Position numbers and translations under genes: made by a program. The notes beneath the pieces were generated by a model, which did no database searches, was not told where the DNA came from, and saw nothing but the letters and a program-made list of their open reading frames with translations. From Terriglobus albidus (GTDB lineage: Bacteria > Acidobacteriota > Terriglobia > Terriglobales > Acidobacteriaceae), in the NCBI RefSeq assembly GCF_008000815.1, contig NZ_CP042806.1:2790001-2854000 (forward strand): a stretch of DNA of 64,000 nucleotides. The letters are read 5' to 3'. Position 1 is the stretch's first letter; the number at the start of each line of letters is the position of its first letter. Of this stretch, positions 51,478 through 60,444 are shown one piece after another.

Positions 51478-53742
51478 CTACTGCAGCGTGTCGCGCTTCT
51501 CCAGGTTGCCTTCCACATCCTTGCGGGTCAGCCACAGATCGCGCCACTGCTTGTCGCGGAGCAAAGGAAGCTGGTCGGTGTGGTGTTTGCAGCCCGGCTG
51601 CGAGCAGTTGCCATAGCTGACCAGCACCTTGGCATGCGGTATTTTTGTGAACTCCACCGCCATCGTGATGGTGTCGCCGTGTACCGGTGTCTTGATTCCA
51701 TTGGCGATCGGCCCGAAGGTGACGACGCGGAAGATGCCCAAGTTGCCGTAGCCTCCGTTGCCGGGCAGGTCTACGCCATCAATCGCCGCTCCGCGCTCGG
51801 CGGCGGTATTGCCGTCCGACTGTCCGTTGATCTGGAAACGCATGACCTCACCCCATGGGCGATCCATTGCGCCGTAGGTCTTGATGGTCTCGTCGATGGC
51901 TTCGTCCAGCAACTGCACGGCGTACTTCGGATCCTTCAGACCACGCGGAGTGGTCAGCGGTTCCTCCACCTTGTAGGGGACTGCGAAGTTGCGCGAGCCG
52001 GAGGCGGTGGAGATGGTCAACTGCGCGTTGGTGAACTTCTGCGCCCAGACGTAGAAGAGCAGGGCTCCCCGCGAATTGGCTTCGGCGTTGCGATCCCAGC
52101 TCTTTAGCATATCGGCAGCCTTCTTCGTGCTGTCGCTACCGTACTGGTTTACAGCTTCCAGGAGCTCAGGCAGCATGCGGTCGGCAAGCTCCATGTGGGT
52201 CGAGAGCTTCTTGGCGGCCAGCGCCTCGAAGTTGATCTTCTTCTCCTCCGAAAGCATGCGCAGGCCGCGGTCGGAACGGAAGTGTGGGAACTTCGGAGCG
52301 ACGTAGGCGGGATACTCCGCCGGATCCAACATCGTTGGCCAGCCCGCATCCCACGGAGGCTGGTTGGAGTTCTGCACATAGCCGGACGGCGGATCAATCA
52401 GCTTTGGCAGCTTCTCATAGGGCAGGTATTCGTTCCACAGATACTTCGATTCGTCGCCGGGAACCACGCCGCCCCAGAAGGCATAGTCACCCTCGCTGCG
52501 CTTCGGCAGGGTGGAGGCAAAGAAGTACATGATGTGCCCATCGCGGTCGGCGTACATCACGTTATACATGGGCAGTTGCAGGCGCTTGAGCTGTACTTCG
52601 TACTCGGCGAAGGAGTGGGAAATGTCCATGTGCCAGTACTGATCCAGCATCTGCGGCTTGTCCAGGCCGGCGACGCGTAGAGCGATAGGTGATCCATTGT
52701 CAGTTCGAACGATGGGACCGTGGACAGTGGACTTAATGGTGAGCCCTTGTTCTTTGGTGCTTCCATCCGGCTGCAGGACCTTCAACGTATGTGTCTCTAC
52801 CTTGAAGGGAAGCACCTTGCCGTCGAAGAGATAGCCTTCGTCCTTGAGGACAATTTTGTAGAGGTCGGCGCCGTCGTTGGTATTCACCGTGTTGGTGATG
52901 GCGTTGTAGGGAGAGAAGCTGAAGCGCAGGACTGGCAGGCCAATCTGTGTAGCGCCGGAGAGGTCGATGCCTGGCGCTGTGAGCTGCACCTGGAAATAGC
53001 TCTGCTCACCGGCCCAGGCCAGATGCGGATTCATCAGCAGCATTGCTTTGCCGCTGGCGGAGTGCGAGGGAGCGATGGCCCAACCGTTGGAGCCATCTTC
53101 CATATCCATGTTGGGTGCGGCGGGATCATCATCCGCAAACGGAGCCATGCGAGGATCCAACGCGGCATCGGCTGTGCCTGCATTGCGCGCCGGGAACATC
53201 AGGCGCTGGCCCGCCACGAAGGTGAAGTTTACGAACTTCTCTTGATGGGTGATGATGTCCAGCGTCGTCACGGGCAGGACACGTTTGGCTTCCACGCTCA
53301 GCGTGTCGCCATGGGCTGCGGCGAAGGCATTGATGCCGGCGGCAAAGGCATCCAGGTATTTGCGGAACTCAGGCGTCTGCGCCGCCAGCCACTCCTCGCC
53401 GCGTTGCGGAATCCCGTTGGTCCATACCCAGGTGTCGTTGTTGAGGTTATTCGCTGCGGGGCTGATGGGATTCCCTTTCGGTCCCCAGTACTCAGCTGCT
53501 CTGCCACGTGCGTTGCCGTAGACGGTTAGCAACAGGTTCCCGTGAGCCGCTGTTTGTGCCCATCCATAGGCGTAGAACATGTCTTCGACGGACTTCGCGT
53601 AGATGTGCGGAACACCCCACGTATCCCAAAGGATCTCGGTGCCCTTCTGCGGGGTGTATTTCGGCGGCTCATGGCTGGCCGCCAGCAGGGGAGAGGAGAG
53701 AAGCGAAGACACGACCAGCAAAGCAGTGCGGCGCAGACTCAC
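51478..53742 (-). CDS. Penicillin acylase-family N-terminal nucleophile hydrolase
   Basis: 754 aa with GTG start at 53742 (AGGAG 7 bases upstream). A signal peptide ends near AASHEP. The precursor is expected to self-cleave before Ser218, in MEDGSNGWAIAP, which becomes the N-terminal nucleophile. FSFSPYNAITNTVNTNDGAD, YNVMYADRDGHIMYFF and LPYEKLPKLIDPPSGYVQNS match the acylase family. It hydrolyses acyl amides in the periplasm (penicillins, acyl-homoserine lactones or other N-acyl compounds); substrate not deducible here. It ends 72 bp before the carboxypeptidase-regulatory-like gene start. Confidence 0.94.
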   Translation of the reverse strand: MSLRRTALLVVSSLLSSPLLAASHEPPKYTPQKGTEILWDTWGVPHIYAKSVEDMFYAYGWAQTAAHGNLLLTVYGNARGRAAEYWGPKGNPISPAANNLNNDTWVWTNGIPQRGEEWLAAQTPEFRKYLDAFAAGINAFAAAHGDTLSVEAKRVLPVTTLDIITHQEKFVNFTFVAGQRLMFPARNAGTADAALDPRMAPFADDDPAAPNMDMEDGSNGWAIAPSHSASGKAMLLMNPHLAWAGEQSYFQVQLTAPGIDLSGATQIGLPVLRFSFSPYNAITNTVNTNDGADLYKIVLKDEGYLFDGKVLPFKVETHTLKVLQPDGSTKEQGLTIKSTVHGPIVRTDNGSPIALRVAGLDKPQMLDQYWHMDISHSFAEYEVQLKRLQLPMYNVMYADRDGHIMYFFASTLPKRSEGDYAFWGGVVPGDESKYLWNEYLPYEKLPKLIDPPSGYVQNSNQPPWDAGWPTMLDPAEYPAYVAPKFPHFRSDRGLRMLSEEKKINFEALAAKKLSTHMELADRMLPELLEAVNQYGSDSTKKAADMLKSWDRNAEANSRGALLFYVWAQKFTNAQLTISTASGSRNFAVPYKVEEPLTTPRGLKDPKYAVQLLDEAIDETIKTYGAMDRPWGEVMRFQINGQSDGNTAAERGAAIDGVDLPGNGGYGNLGIFRVVTFGPIANGIKTPVHGDTITMAVEFTKIPHAKVLVSYGNCSQPGCKHHTDQLPLLRDKQWRDLWLTRKDVEGNLEKRDTLQ

Positions 53743-53815
53743 AGGAGGACTCCTGGATGGATTGTTCAGCTTTAAAAGGAATGTAACATTCGAACGGAGC
53801 TCGAACCCTGATTCA

Positions 53816-53847
53816 ATTCTTCAATCATTCAGTTCTTCAATTCGCCA
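53816..53847. repeat. Short tandem octamer array at the 3' end of the VOC gene
   Basis: Units ATTCTTCA, ATCATTCA, GTTCTTCA and ATTCGCCA follow each other in an 8-bp period. The third unit contains the TGA of the minus-strand VOC gene (53837-53839), and the fourth is its last codons. Confidence 0.6.
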
Positions 53848-54202
53848 TCGGTTGTCCGAAGGTGATCCAGAAACGATTGCAATCGCGCAGGATGAACTCA
53901 CGCATACCGTAATGCGTGTCATGTGGCGGTTCAACAATATCGACGCGTTCGTGAAGACGCTCGTAGAGCGCATCCGCGTCCGAGGCGTAAAGATAAAGAT
54001 CAACTTCACGCCGGAACGCATCGCTGGGGCGGCCTTCGATATTCAACATGATCTCGCTGGCGCCGTAACGCAGACGGGCCCAGTTCATCTCGCCGCACTC
54101 AATGTTTTCGCCTGTTTTGGTAAAGCCGAGGACGGAGACGTACCACTCCACTGTCGCTCGTACGTCCGGCACATGGATCATCGGGAAGATCGACTGGGTC
54201 AT
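53837..54202 (-). CDS. Glyoxalase/bleomycin-resistance (VOC) family protein
   Basis: 121 aa single VOC domain. The start IFPMIHVPDVRATVEWYVSV and the later NFGEMNWARLR-like region (GEMNWARLRYGASEIMLNIE), then FILRDCNRFWITFGQ, are typical of the beta-alpha-beta-beta-beta fold. Whether it detoxifies methylglyoxal, resists antibiotics or is a dioxygenase cannot be told. It is 94 bp upstream of the acylase gene in the same direction. Confidence 0.85.
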   Translation of the reverse strand: MTQSIFPMIHVPDVRATVEWYVSVLGFTKTGENIECGEMNWARLRYGASEIMLNIEGRPSDAFRREVDLYLYASDADALYERLHERVDIVEPPHDTHYGMREFILRDCNRFWITFGQPMAN

Positions 54203-54618
54203 ATCCCCTCCGCGAGTGCCACTATCGTAGCGCGGCGGACTTGGAAAAGGGGACAGTTAAATGCGGATTCCTTTGCCTGGGTGTGGACAAATTTGTTCGT
54301 GTGGTTTCGTTAGGAAATGGGGGGATTCCACACCCACCCTAGCGTTGCGAGGGTGGGGCACCCGGGGCAGAGATGAGAAGCAGATTTCTCCGCTACGTTA
54401 CGAATGACAAAACAAAAGGTGCCCTAGCTCTGAGCGCTGAAGGCGCGTTCTATATCAGCCTGGGGCAACGCCCCAGGTATCCGGCTCTATAACTCCGCAG
54501 CGAAGTAGCTGAAGAATTCCATCTGGCCATTCGTTTGGGTTGTGTACCTTGGGATGCATGGGGTATCGCGAATATGTCGATGCGCCCTGGTGCTGCGTGG
54601 CCGAAAGGAATGCTGCGG
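54203..54618. repeat. Repeat-rich gap between the VOC gene and the ccmI-like gene
   Basis: 416 bp without a gene. It holds a hairpin CCCACCCT/AGGGTGGG (54333-54357), copy B of the ~38-bp interspersed repeat (54375-54412), and a hairpin CCTGGGGC/GCCCCAGG (54459-54477). The sequence between them looks like the residue of several short elements placed side by side. Confidence 0.65.
54375..54412 (+). repeat. Interspersed ~38-bp repeat, copy B
   Basis: Plus strand reads GAGAAGCAGATTTCTCCGCT then ACGTTACGAATGACAAAAC. It matches, with a few substitutions, the reverse complement of 17206-17243. Confidence 0.7.
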
Positions 54619-54885
54619 TTATGCGCGTTCCAGGCGATCCATTTCCCCCATGATCTCTGCCGCTTCATTTTCCAGCAAAGACCGTTGGGTGACATAGTCC
54701 TCTTCCGGATATTTGCCGGCCTTGTACTCGAAGTTCAGGTCGCGCAGATTTTCGTACACGGCTTCTTTGCGCTCACGGAGATAGTCGAGCTGGGACTTGG
54801 CACGTTGCGAAAAAGGGTTCTCGGCCGGCCAGAAGATGTAGGCCAGTGAGGCGAGGGTCAGAATAGCAGCGGCAACCAGTCCCAT
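54619..54885 (-). CDS. CcmI-like small membrane protein
   Basis: 88 aa. One membrane helix (LVAAAILTLASLAYIFWP) and then a helical soluble part with YLRERKEAVYENLRDLNFEY, KAGKYPEEDYVTQRSLLENE. This is the pattern of the N-terminal half of CcmI/CycH, which guides apocytochrome c to the heme lyase. It overlaps ccmH by one base, so translational coupling is likely. Shorter than E. coli CcmI, lacking the TPR part. Confidence 0.75.
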   Translation of the reverse strand: MGLVAAAILTLASLAYIFWPAENPFSQRAKSQLDYLRERKEAVYENLRDLNFEYKAGKYPEEDYVTQRSLLENEAAEIMGEMDRLERA

Positions 54886-55403
54886 CAGTACTCCGTCTCC
54901 CGGCGAATGCGCTCACGCACCGCGTCGTTCTCCGGCAACTGAACCGGAATGCCCTCAGGTGTGGTCACGGTGTTTCTACGGCGGCGCACCCAGGTGCGTA
55001 CCAGTAAAGCCGTTCCGACGGTGGCCAGCAGGAAGACAACCACCGGGGTGATCCAGGCAACTGTATCGAAGCCGCCGCGGATCGGGGCAGCAAGAATCGT
55101 GGGACCGTACTTCGCGGCGAACCAGTTGAAGATCGAGGTATCGTCGCCGCCGCTCGCAACCTGTGTCCGCAACTCGCCGATCATGCGGTCAGAGTCCGGG
55201 CAGCCCACGTGGTTGCATTCCAGCAGAATCTGGCCGCAACCGCAGGCGCACATCATGGCGTGGCCAATCTTATTGAAGCGTGTACCGGTGTCATCCGCCG
55301 CAGCCATCAGAAGGACTGCTCCAAATAAAACCACGCAGAATTGCATCATGCGATGGCGAAACATTCGTGTGGAAAGGCGGTGTATGAAAGAACGGATCTG
55401 CAT
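54885..55403 (-). CDS. ccmH: CcmH-like cytochrome c maturation protein
   Basis: 172 aa. A signal/membrane segment (about 20-38) is followed by a Cys-rich loop MCACGCGQILLECNHVGC with Cys52, Cys54, Cys56, Cys63 and Cys68; the CxxC-type pair reduces apocytochrome c for heme attachment. A second helix (about 112-135) follows. Cys spacing differs from the classic LRCxxCQ but matches the ResA-independent forms known in several phyla. One base of overlap with ccmI-like and with ccmF. Confidence 0.88.
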   Translation of the reverse strand: MQIRSFIHRLSTRMFRHRMMQFCVVLFGAVLLMAAADDTGTRFNKIGHAMMCACGCGQILLECNHVGCPDSDRMIGELRTQVASGGDDTSIFNWFAAKYGPTILAAPIRGGFDTVAWITPVVVFLLATVGTALLVRTWVRRRRNTVTTPEGIPVQLPENDAVRERIRRETEY

Positions 55404-57454
55404 TAGTCACCGCTCCCGACTGCAACGGCTTCCGTATGCATGACACGAGAAGTTGCCAGCGCCGGTTTGATGGCCGGCGCGAGTGCGACGAAGGTTCCCA
55501 TGATGATGATCAATACGCCGATCCAGATCCAGGCGATCAACGGATTCAGGAAGGCCTTGATAATCGGCTTGCCTGTCTCTGGATTCTTGCCTTCATAGAT
55601 GACGTACAGATCGTGCTGCAGGGTTGAACGGTTCGCAACGATGGTGGAGTTCGTCTGGCTGGCGGCGTAGAAACGGTGCTCCGGCGCAAGCTGGGTCACG
55701 TATTTCCCATGACGATAAACATCCAGCAGAGCGTACTCGGTGTCGTAATTGGCGTTCGAGTCCTGGGTGTAGGACTGGCAGCGCAATTCATACGGTCCGA
55801 TGTTGATCTTGTCGCCGAAGCCTACCTCCTGTTCCGTCGACTGGTTGAAAGCTCCTCCAGCGATACCGACAATGATTACGACAACGCCAAAGTGAACGAT
55901 GTATCCGCCATAGCGGCGGGTGTTGCGCTGAATCAGTTGCAGCGAGGCTGCAAAGAGGTTCTTGCCGGTCTGTGTGCGGACAACATTAGCGCCGCGCAGA
56001 AACTCCGAAAGGATCGCGGTGACGACGCCCGCGCCGAGCGAGAAGGCCATCAGGGAGTAGAGCTCTGACTGATCTTCCCACGGGCGGATATGCGCAAACA
56101 TCAGGCCGATGGCGGTCGCAACCGTCGCGATGGACGGCAGAACAAAGTTCCGGCGAATCGTCCGCAATGTAGTGCTGCGCCATGCCAGCAATGGACCCAC
56201 ACCCGTAAGGAACAGAAGGAAGAGGCCGATCGGCAGGGCGACGCGGTTATAGAACGGAGCGCCAACTGTCGCCTTGGAGCCCTGTACGTACTCGCTCAGG
56301 ACCGGAAAGAGCGTGCCCCATAGCACCGTGAAGCAAGCGACCAGCAGAATGAGGTTATTGAAAAGGAAGCTGGACTCGCGGGAGACGATCGACTCGAGCT
56401 TGTTCTCCGTCTTCAGGTGATCGCGCTGCCGCGCAAAGACGAAGAGGCAGACGCAGAAGACGAGGACCAGGAAGCCGTAAAACCAGTTCCCGATGCTGGA
56501 CTGGGCGAAGGCATGGACGGAGCTGACCAGGCCGGAGCGTGTCAGCAACGTTCCCAGCACCGTAAGCATGAAAGTGGAGAAGATGAGCCAGACATTCCAG
56601 CTCTTCATCATGCCGCGCTTCTCCTGCATCATCACGGAGTGCAGGAAGGCCGTGCCGGTCAGCCACGGCATCAGGCTGGCGTTTTCAACCGGATCCCATC
56701 CCCAGTAGCCGCCCCAACCGAGCACCGAGTACGCCCAGTGCGCGCCCAGGAAGATGCCGACGGTCAGGAAGAGCCAGGTCACCATCGTCCAGCGACGGGT
56801 GATGTGGATCCACTTCTCGCCGGGATAACGCATGATCAGGGCGCCGAGGGCGAAGGCGAAGGGAACGGTGAAGCCAACATAGCCCAGGTAAAGCATCGGG
56901 GGATGGATCACCATCTCCGGATACTGCAGCAGGGGATTGAGACCGGCGCCGTCTGGAGGAATCTCTCCCGGCTGGATGGAAAACGGTGGAGCCGCGAAGA
57001 CCAACAGCAGCAGGAAGAATACCTGAACCCCAGCGAGGATCGTGGAGGCGTGGGCGGTCAGCCGGACATCGATCTTATGACGGAGCCGGAGGACGAAACC
57101 ATAGGCGGCCAGCAACCAGCTCCACAGCAGCAGCGAACCCTCCTGCCCGGACCATAATGCGGAGAATTTGTACGCCGGATGCAGGTCGCGGTTGGTGTGG
57201 TGGAAGATATAGGCCACCGAATAGTCATTGGTGAATGCCGCCCATACCAGGGCAAAGGCCGCGCAGGAGACGGCGGCGAAGGTCATGATGCCGGCGCGGC
57301 GGGCGGTCTCGGAGAGGCGCTCAGGGGCAATGCGTCCGGAACGGCCGGTTGCCATCTGCCAGAGCGATGCTCCGCCCATAGCCAGGGAGTAGACAGCAAG
57401 CACAAGGGCCAGCAGCAGGGAGAAACTGCCAAAGGTAGGCATGGGGTGCGGCAT
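55403..57454 (-). CDS. ccmF: CcmF-like heme lyase subunit
   Basis: 683 aa with 14-15 helices. The heme-handling WWD-type motif is GWGGYWGWDPVENASLMPWL, then TGTAFLHSVMMQEKRG. MGTFVALAPAI near the C-terminus and the periplasmic segment GDKINIGPYELRCQSYTQ are family features. It ligates heme to CxxCH sites of c-type cytochromes in the periplasm. The next genes (ccmH, ccmI-like) overlap by one base each, giving an operon. ccmABCDE are not within this window. Confidence 0.95.
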   Translation of the reverse strand: MPHPMPTFGSFSLLLALVLAVYSLAMGGASLWQMATGRSGRIAPERLSETARRAGIMTFAAVSCAAFALVWAAFTNDYSVAYIFHHTNRDLHPAYKFSALWSGQEGSLLLWSWLLAAYGFVLRLRHKIDVRLTAHASTILAGVQVFFLLLLVFAAPPFSIQPGEIPPDGAGLNPLLQYPEMVIHPPMLYLGYVGFTVPFAFALGALIMRYPGEKWIHITRRWTMVTWLFLTVGIFLGAHWAYSVLGWGGYWGWDPVENASLMPWLTGTAFLHSVMMQEKRGMMKSWNVWLIFSTFMLTVLGTLLTRSGLVSSVHAFAQSSIGNWFYGFLVLVFCVCLFVFARQRDHLKTENKLESIVSRESSFLFNNLILLVACFTVLWGTLFPVLSEYVQGSKATVGAPFYNRVALPIGLFLLFLTGVGPLLAWRSTTLRTIRRNFVLPSIATVATAIGLMFAHIRPWEDQSELYSLMAFSLGAGVVTAILSEFLRGANVVRTQTGKNLFAASLQLIQRNTRRYGGYIVHFGVVVIIVGIAGGAFNQSTEQEVGFGDKINIGPYELRCQSYTQDSNANYDTEYALLDVYRHGKYVTQLAPEHRFYAASQTNSTIVANRSTLQHDLYVIYEGKNPETGKPIIKAFLNPLIAWIWIGVLIIIMGTFVALAPAIKPALATSRVMHTEAVAVGSGD

Positions 57455-57582
57455 GAAGAGGCTCCACCGCTCATTTTCTCAGGCCAGAGGCATGCCGGGC
57501 AATGAGCTTGCGCGGTTAGCGGACTGATCGGCCGGAAATCGCGCGTCCGGCCAGCCCCGATTCGGTCCCAGCCACGTCCCAG

Positions 57583-57978
57583 CTAGGCGATATCGCGCTT
57601 TTCGTTCCCGTCGCCAGGGTTGATCAAACGGTGGACGCTGGCCAGAAGGTTATCCGGCAGAAGAGGTTTCAGGCGAAAGTTCACGTTCAGGTCCGCATAT
57701 TCCTCCTCTGCCTCTTCCATGCCGCTGATGACCAGCACTGGCAGAGCAGGGGCAAAGGTACGAAGCTCGCGCACGAACTCCGCCCCGGTCATGCCGGGCA
57801 TGATGTGGTCGGTAATCACCAGATCGATGACTGCGGGAAACTCGTTGGCTCGAAACTGTTCGAGGGCGCGCTGCGGATTTAAGGCGGGGATGACAAAGTA
57901 GCCGGCACGCTTCAGGATCGTCTGGCGGGTGGCTGCTTGTACCGCATTGTCGTCAATCAAGAGAACCGTAGGTTGCAT
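57583..57978 (-). CDS. Orphan single-domain response regulator
   Basis: 131 aa from ATG 57978, the first Met before VLLIDDNAVQ; ATG at 58005 would add nine residues and is not excluded. Acidic pair DDN near residue 9, phosphoacceptor Asp in LVITDHIMPGM, and Lys in RLKPLLPDN are present; the Thr in strand 4 is Ser. It has no DNA-binding output. It lies ~130 bp upstream of ccmF and has no adjacent kinase, so its partner is unknown. Confidence 0.8.
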   Translation of the reverse strand: MQPTVLLIDDNAVQAATRQTILKRAGYFVIPALNPQRALEQFRANEFPAVIDLVITDHIMPGMTGAEFVRELRTFAPALPVLVISGMEEAEEEYADLNVNFRLKPLLPDNLLASVHRLINPGDGNEKRDIA

Positions 57979-58256
57979 ACGTTTGTTCGGCAGGAAATGA
58001 AGCATAAGTAAAGCAATCTTTCATGGGCCTGTTCCCGAACAGCGGAGGGACACCGAGCTTCATATTAGCCTGACCGTCGTCCCGGGCCAGAGAGGCACGC
58101 GGCGCAGCCGAACTCTCCTGGTTAACGACCTACGATGCACCTCCCCCTCGGTAAGGTTGCCGACACCGAAGGAAGGGCTTCCGTGAGATATCAGTAATCC
58201 GGTTAGAATGAGCGCGATGACGATGTTGCCCAAAATCGTCAGGACTGGATTCCATA
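57979..58256. other. Intergenic region between the orphan receiver and the symporter
   Basis: About 278 bp. I see no gene. It contains several GC-rich potential stems (for example CCCGGGCC and GGCACGCGGCGC) that could form a leader or small RNA, but no riboswitch consensus was recognised. Confidence 0.35.
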
Positions 58257-60032
58257 GTGACCCTGACCTTCATTGACTGGCTGATCATGCTGGTCTACTT
58301 CGTTTTCGTGCTCGGCATCGGATTTACGCTGAAGCGTTACATGCGGACCAGCAACGATTTCTTCCTTGCCGGCCGCTCCATTCCGGCCTGGATCTGCGGT
58401 CTGGCCTTCATCTCAGCCAACCTGGGAGCCCAGGAAGTCATCGGCATGGGCGCCTCCGGCGCCAAGTACGGCATCGCCACCAGCCACTTCTACTGGATCG
58501 GCGCCGTCCCGGCCATGGTCTTTGTCGGCATCTTTATGATGCCCTTCTACTACGGCTCCAAGGCTCGTTCCGTGCCGGAGTACCTGCGGCTGCGCTTCGA
58601 TGAGAAGACCCGGGCGGTCAATGCCTTCAGCTTCGCCATCATGACGGTCTTCAGCTCGGGCATCTCCATGTATGCCATGGCGCTGCTGATCCAGACCCTG
58701 GGGCTGTTCCGCGGCATTATTCCCGACCAGTACATCTTCCATGTCTCGGTTCTGCTCAGCGCTGTCATCGTGCTGGCCTATATCTTCCTGGGCGGACTCA
58801 CCTCGGCCATCTACAACGAAGTACTTCAGTTCTTCCTGATTGTGGCCGGTTTCGCTCCGCTGGTCTGGGTGGGCCTGAAGAACGTCGGCGGATGGCATGG
58901 AATTCAGCAGCGCCTGCCCGGCGCGATGACCCATTCCTGGCAGGGCATGACCCACGCCAATACCAACCCCCTCGGCGTGGAGTGGTTCGGCCTGGTCATG
59001 GGACTCGGCTTTGTGCTCAGCTTCGGCTACTGGTGCACAGACTTCCTCGTCGTCCAGCGTGCCATGGCGGCTAATTCTGAGGAGAGCGCACGCCGCGTTC
59101 CCTTGATCGCGGCCATCCCCAAGATGTTCTTCCCCTTCCTGGTCATCCTGCCCGGCCTGATCGCAGTCAGCGTGCCTGCCGTGCAGCATGTCGCGGAGAA
59201 CCATCTGGTCGGTTCCAGCACTGCGGGAACGAGCCTTGGCATTATTCCGCAGAAGGTAAACCCGGTCAGCGGAGCTCCGATGCTCGACGACAAGGGCCAG
59301 CCGGTCTATAACTACGACCTCGCCATTCCGGCGCTGCTGCTCCACTATTTCCCCTCGGGTATCCTCGGCCTGGGACTTACTGCGCTGCTCGCCAGCTTCA
59401 TGTCAGGCATGGCGGGCAATGTGACCGCCTTCAACACGGTGTGGACCTACGACATCTACCAGAGTTACATCAACAAGCGCGCTACTGACGCCCACTATCT
59501 GATGATGGGACGCATCGCGACTATCGGTGGCATTTTGCTATCGATTGGCGCGGCGTACGCAGCGACCAGCTTCAACAACATCATGGACGCGCTGCAACTG
59601 GTCTTCAGCTTTGTGAATGCGCCTCTCTTCGCCACCTTCCTTTTGGGAATGTTCTGGAAGCGCACTACCGGACACGGAGCCTTCAGCGGTCTGATCCTCG
59701 GTACCGGAGCAGCTCTGCTGCATCATGGCCTGACACTGCCGCAGGATGCCGCTCCCGGCCTCCATGGCGCCTGGATCAAGCTCGTCCACACCTATCCCAG
59801 CGATATGGCGCAAAACTTCTGGACCGCAATTGTGGCCTTCTCTGTCAACCTGCTGGTGACCGTCGCTATCAGCCTGATGACGAAGCCTCGGCCTGAGCCC
59901 GAACTGGTCGGTCTGGTCTACTCACTCACACCCAAGCCGGTGGAAGAGCATCTCGCCTGGTGGCAGAAGCCGGCATCGCTGGCGATTGCTGTTCTGGTCT
60001 TGCTGGTGATTCTCAACCTGGTGTTCGCGTAA
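58257..60032 (+). CDS. Sodium:solute symporter (SSS/SGLT-like)
   Basis: 591 aa, GTG start at 58257. About 13-14 helices. FLAGRSIPAWICGLAFISAN then LGAQEVIGMGASGAKYGI is the SSS family signature near the start, and YYGSKARSVPEYLRLRF follows. SGMAGNVTAFNTVWTYDIYQ near residue 380 is typical of SGLT-type sugar symporters. Probably sodium-coupled sugar or organic-acid uptake; substrate not certain. A small membrane gene follows within 10 bp. Confidence 0.92.
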   Translation: MTLTFIDWLIMLVYFVFVLGIGFTLKRYMRTSNDFFLAGRSIPAWICGLAFISANLGAQEVIGMGASGAKYGIATSHFYWIGAVPAMVFVGIFMMPFYYGSKARSVPEYLRLRFDEKTRAVNAFSFAIMTVFSSGISMYAMALLIQTLGLFRGIIPDQYIFHVSVLLSAVIVLAYIFLGGLTSAIYNEVLQFFLIVAGFAPLVWVGLKNVGGWHGIQQRLPGAMTHSWQGMTHANTNPLGVEWFGLVMGLGFVLSFGYWCTDFLVVQRAMAANSEESARRVPLIAAIPKMFFPFLVILPGLIAVSVPAVQHVAENHLVGSSTAGTSLGIIPQKVNPVSGAPMLDDKGQPVYNYDLAIPALLLHYFPSGILGLGLTALLASFMSGMAGNVTAFNTVWTYDIYQSYINKRATDAHYLMMGRIATIGGILLSIGAAYAATSFNNIMDALQLVFSFVNAPLFATFLLGMFWKRTTGHGAFSGLILGTGAALLHHGLTLPQDAAPGLHGAWIKLVHTYPSDMAQNFWTAIVAFSVNLLVTVAISLMTKPRPEPELVGLVYSLTPKPVEEHLAWWQKPASLAIAVLVLLVILNLVFA

Positions 60033-60042
60033 GGAGGAATGC

Positions 60043-60291
60043 ATGGGACTCGATATCCGTTTTCCGCTCGGCCTGATGTTTCTTGTGACCGGCGGTCTGA
60101 TGACCGTCTATGGATTCTTCACCCGCGGCTCAGCCATCTATCAGAAGTCGCTGGGCGACAATCTGAACATCCAATGGGGAATCGTGATGTTCCTGTTCGG
60201 CGCGCTGATGTGGTATCTGGGCAAGCGCCAAAGCTGGAAGAACGATCCTGTGAATCCGCGTCCATGGGAGCGGCCACAGTATCCGCACTAA
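60043..60291 (+). CDS. Small membrane protein coupled to the symporter
   Basis: 82 aa with AGGAGG (60032-60037) five bases upstream. Two helices (about 8-28 and 48-65) and a Trp/Pro-rich tail NPRPWERPQYPH. No family name known. The 10-bp gap to the symporter gene suggests a co-expressed partner. A heptamer array follows 6 bp after its stop. Confidence 0.75.
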   Translation: MGLDIRFPLGLMFLVTGGLMTVYGFFTRGSAIYQKSLGDNLNIQWGIVMFLFGALMWYLGKRQSWKNDPVNPRPWERPQYPH

Positions 60292-60297
60292 GGTAAG

Positions 60298-60325
60298 AGT
60301 TAGAAGTTGCAAGTTGAAAGTTGAA
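60298..60325 (+). repeat. Tandem heptamer array (four units)
   Basis: AGTTAGA, AGTTGCA, AGTTGAA and AGTTGAA follow with no gap, then a lone G. It starts six bases after a stop codon. It resembles the short tandemly repeated repetitive (STRR) heptamers known from cyanobacteria. Confidence 0.7.
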
Positions 60326-60444
60326 GAGGTACGGCATGGGCGGGCGAAGTGATTTGCCCGCCCATGCCGTCTTTCGCGACGCGCAACTCAGCGCATGAGC
60401 CTGTGTTGAGTAAAGTTCCACAGCCGACTTGCGATAATCAAGAT

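Noticed and set aside
57979-58256. Known riboswitch (c-di-GMP, cobalamin, TPP) in the symporter leader
   Set aside because: None of the conserved cores for these families was found by eye.
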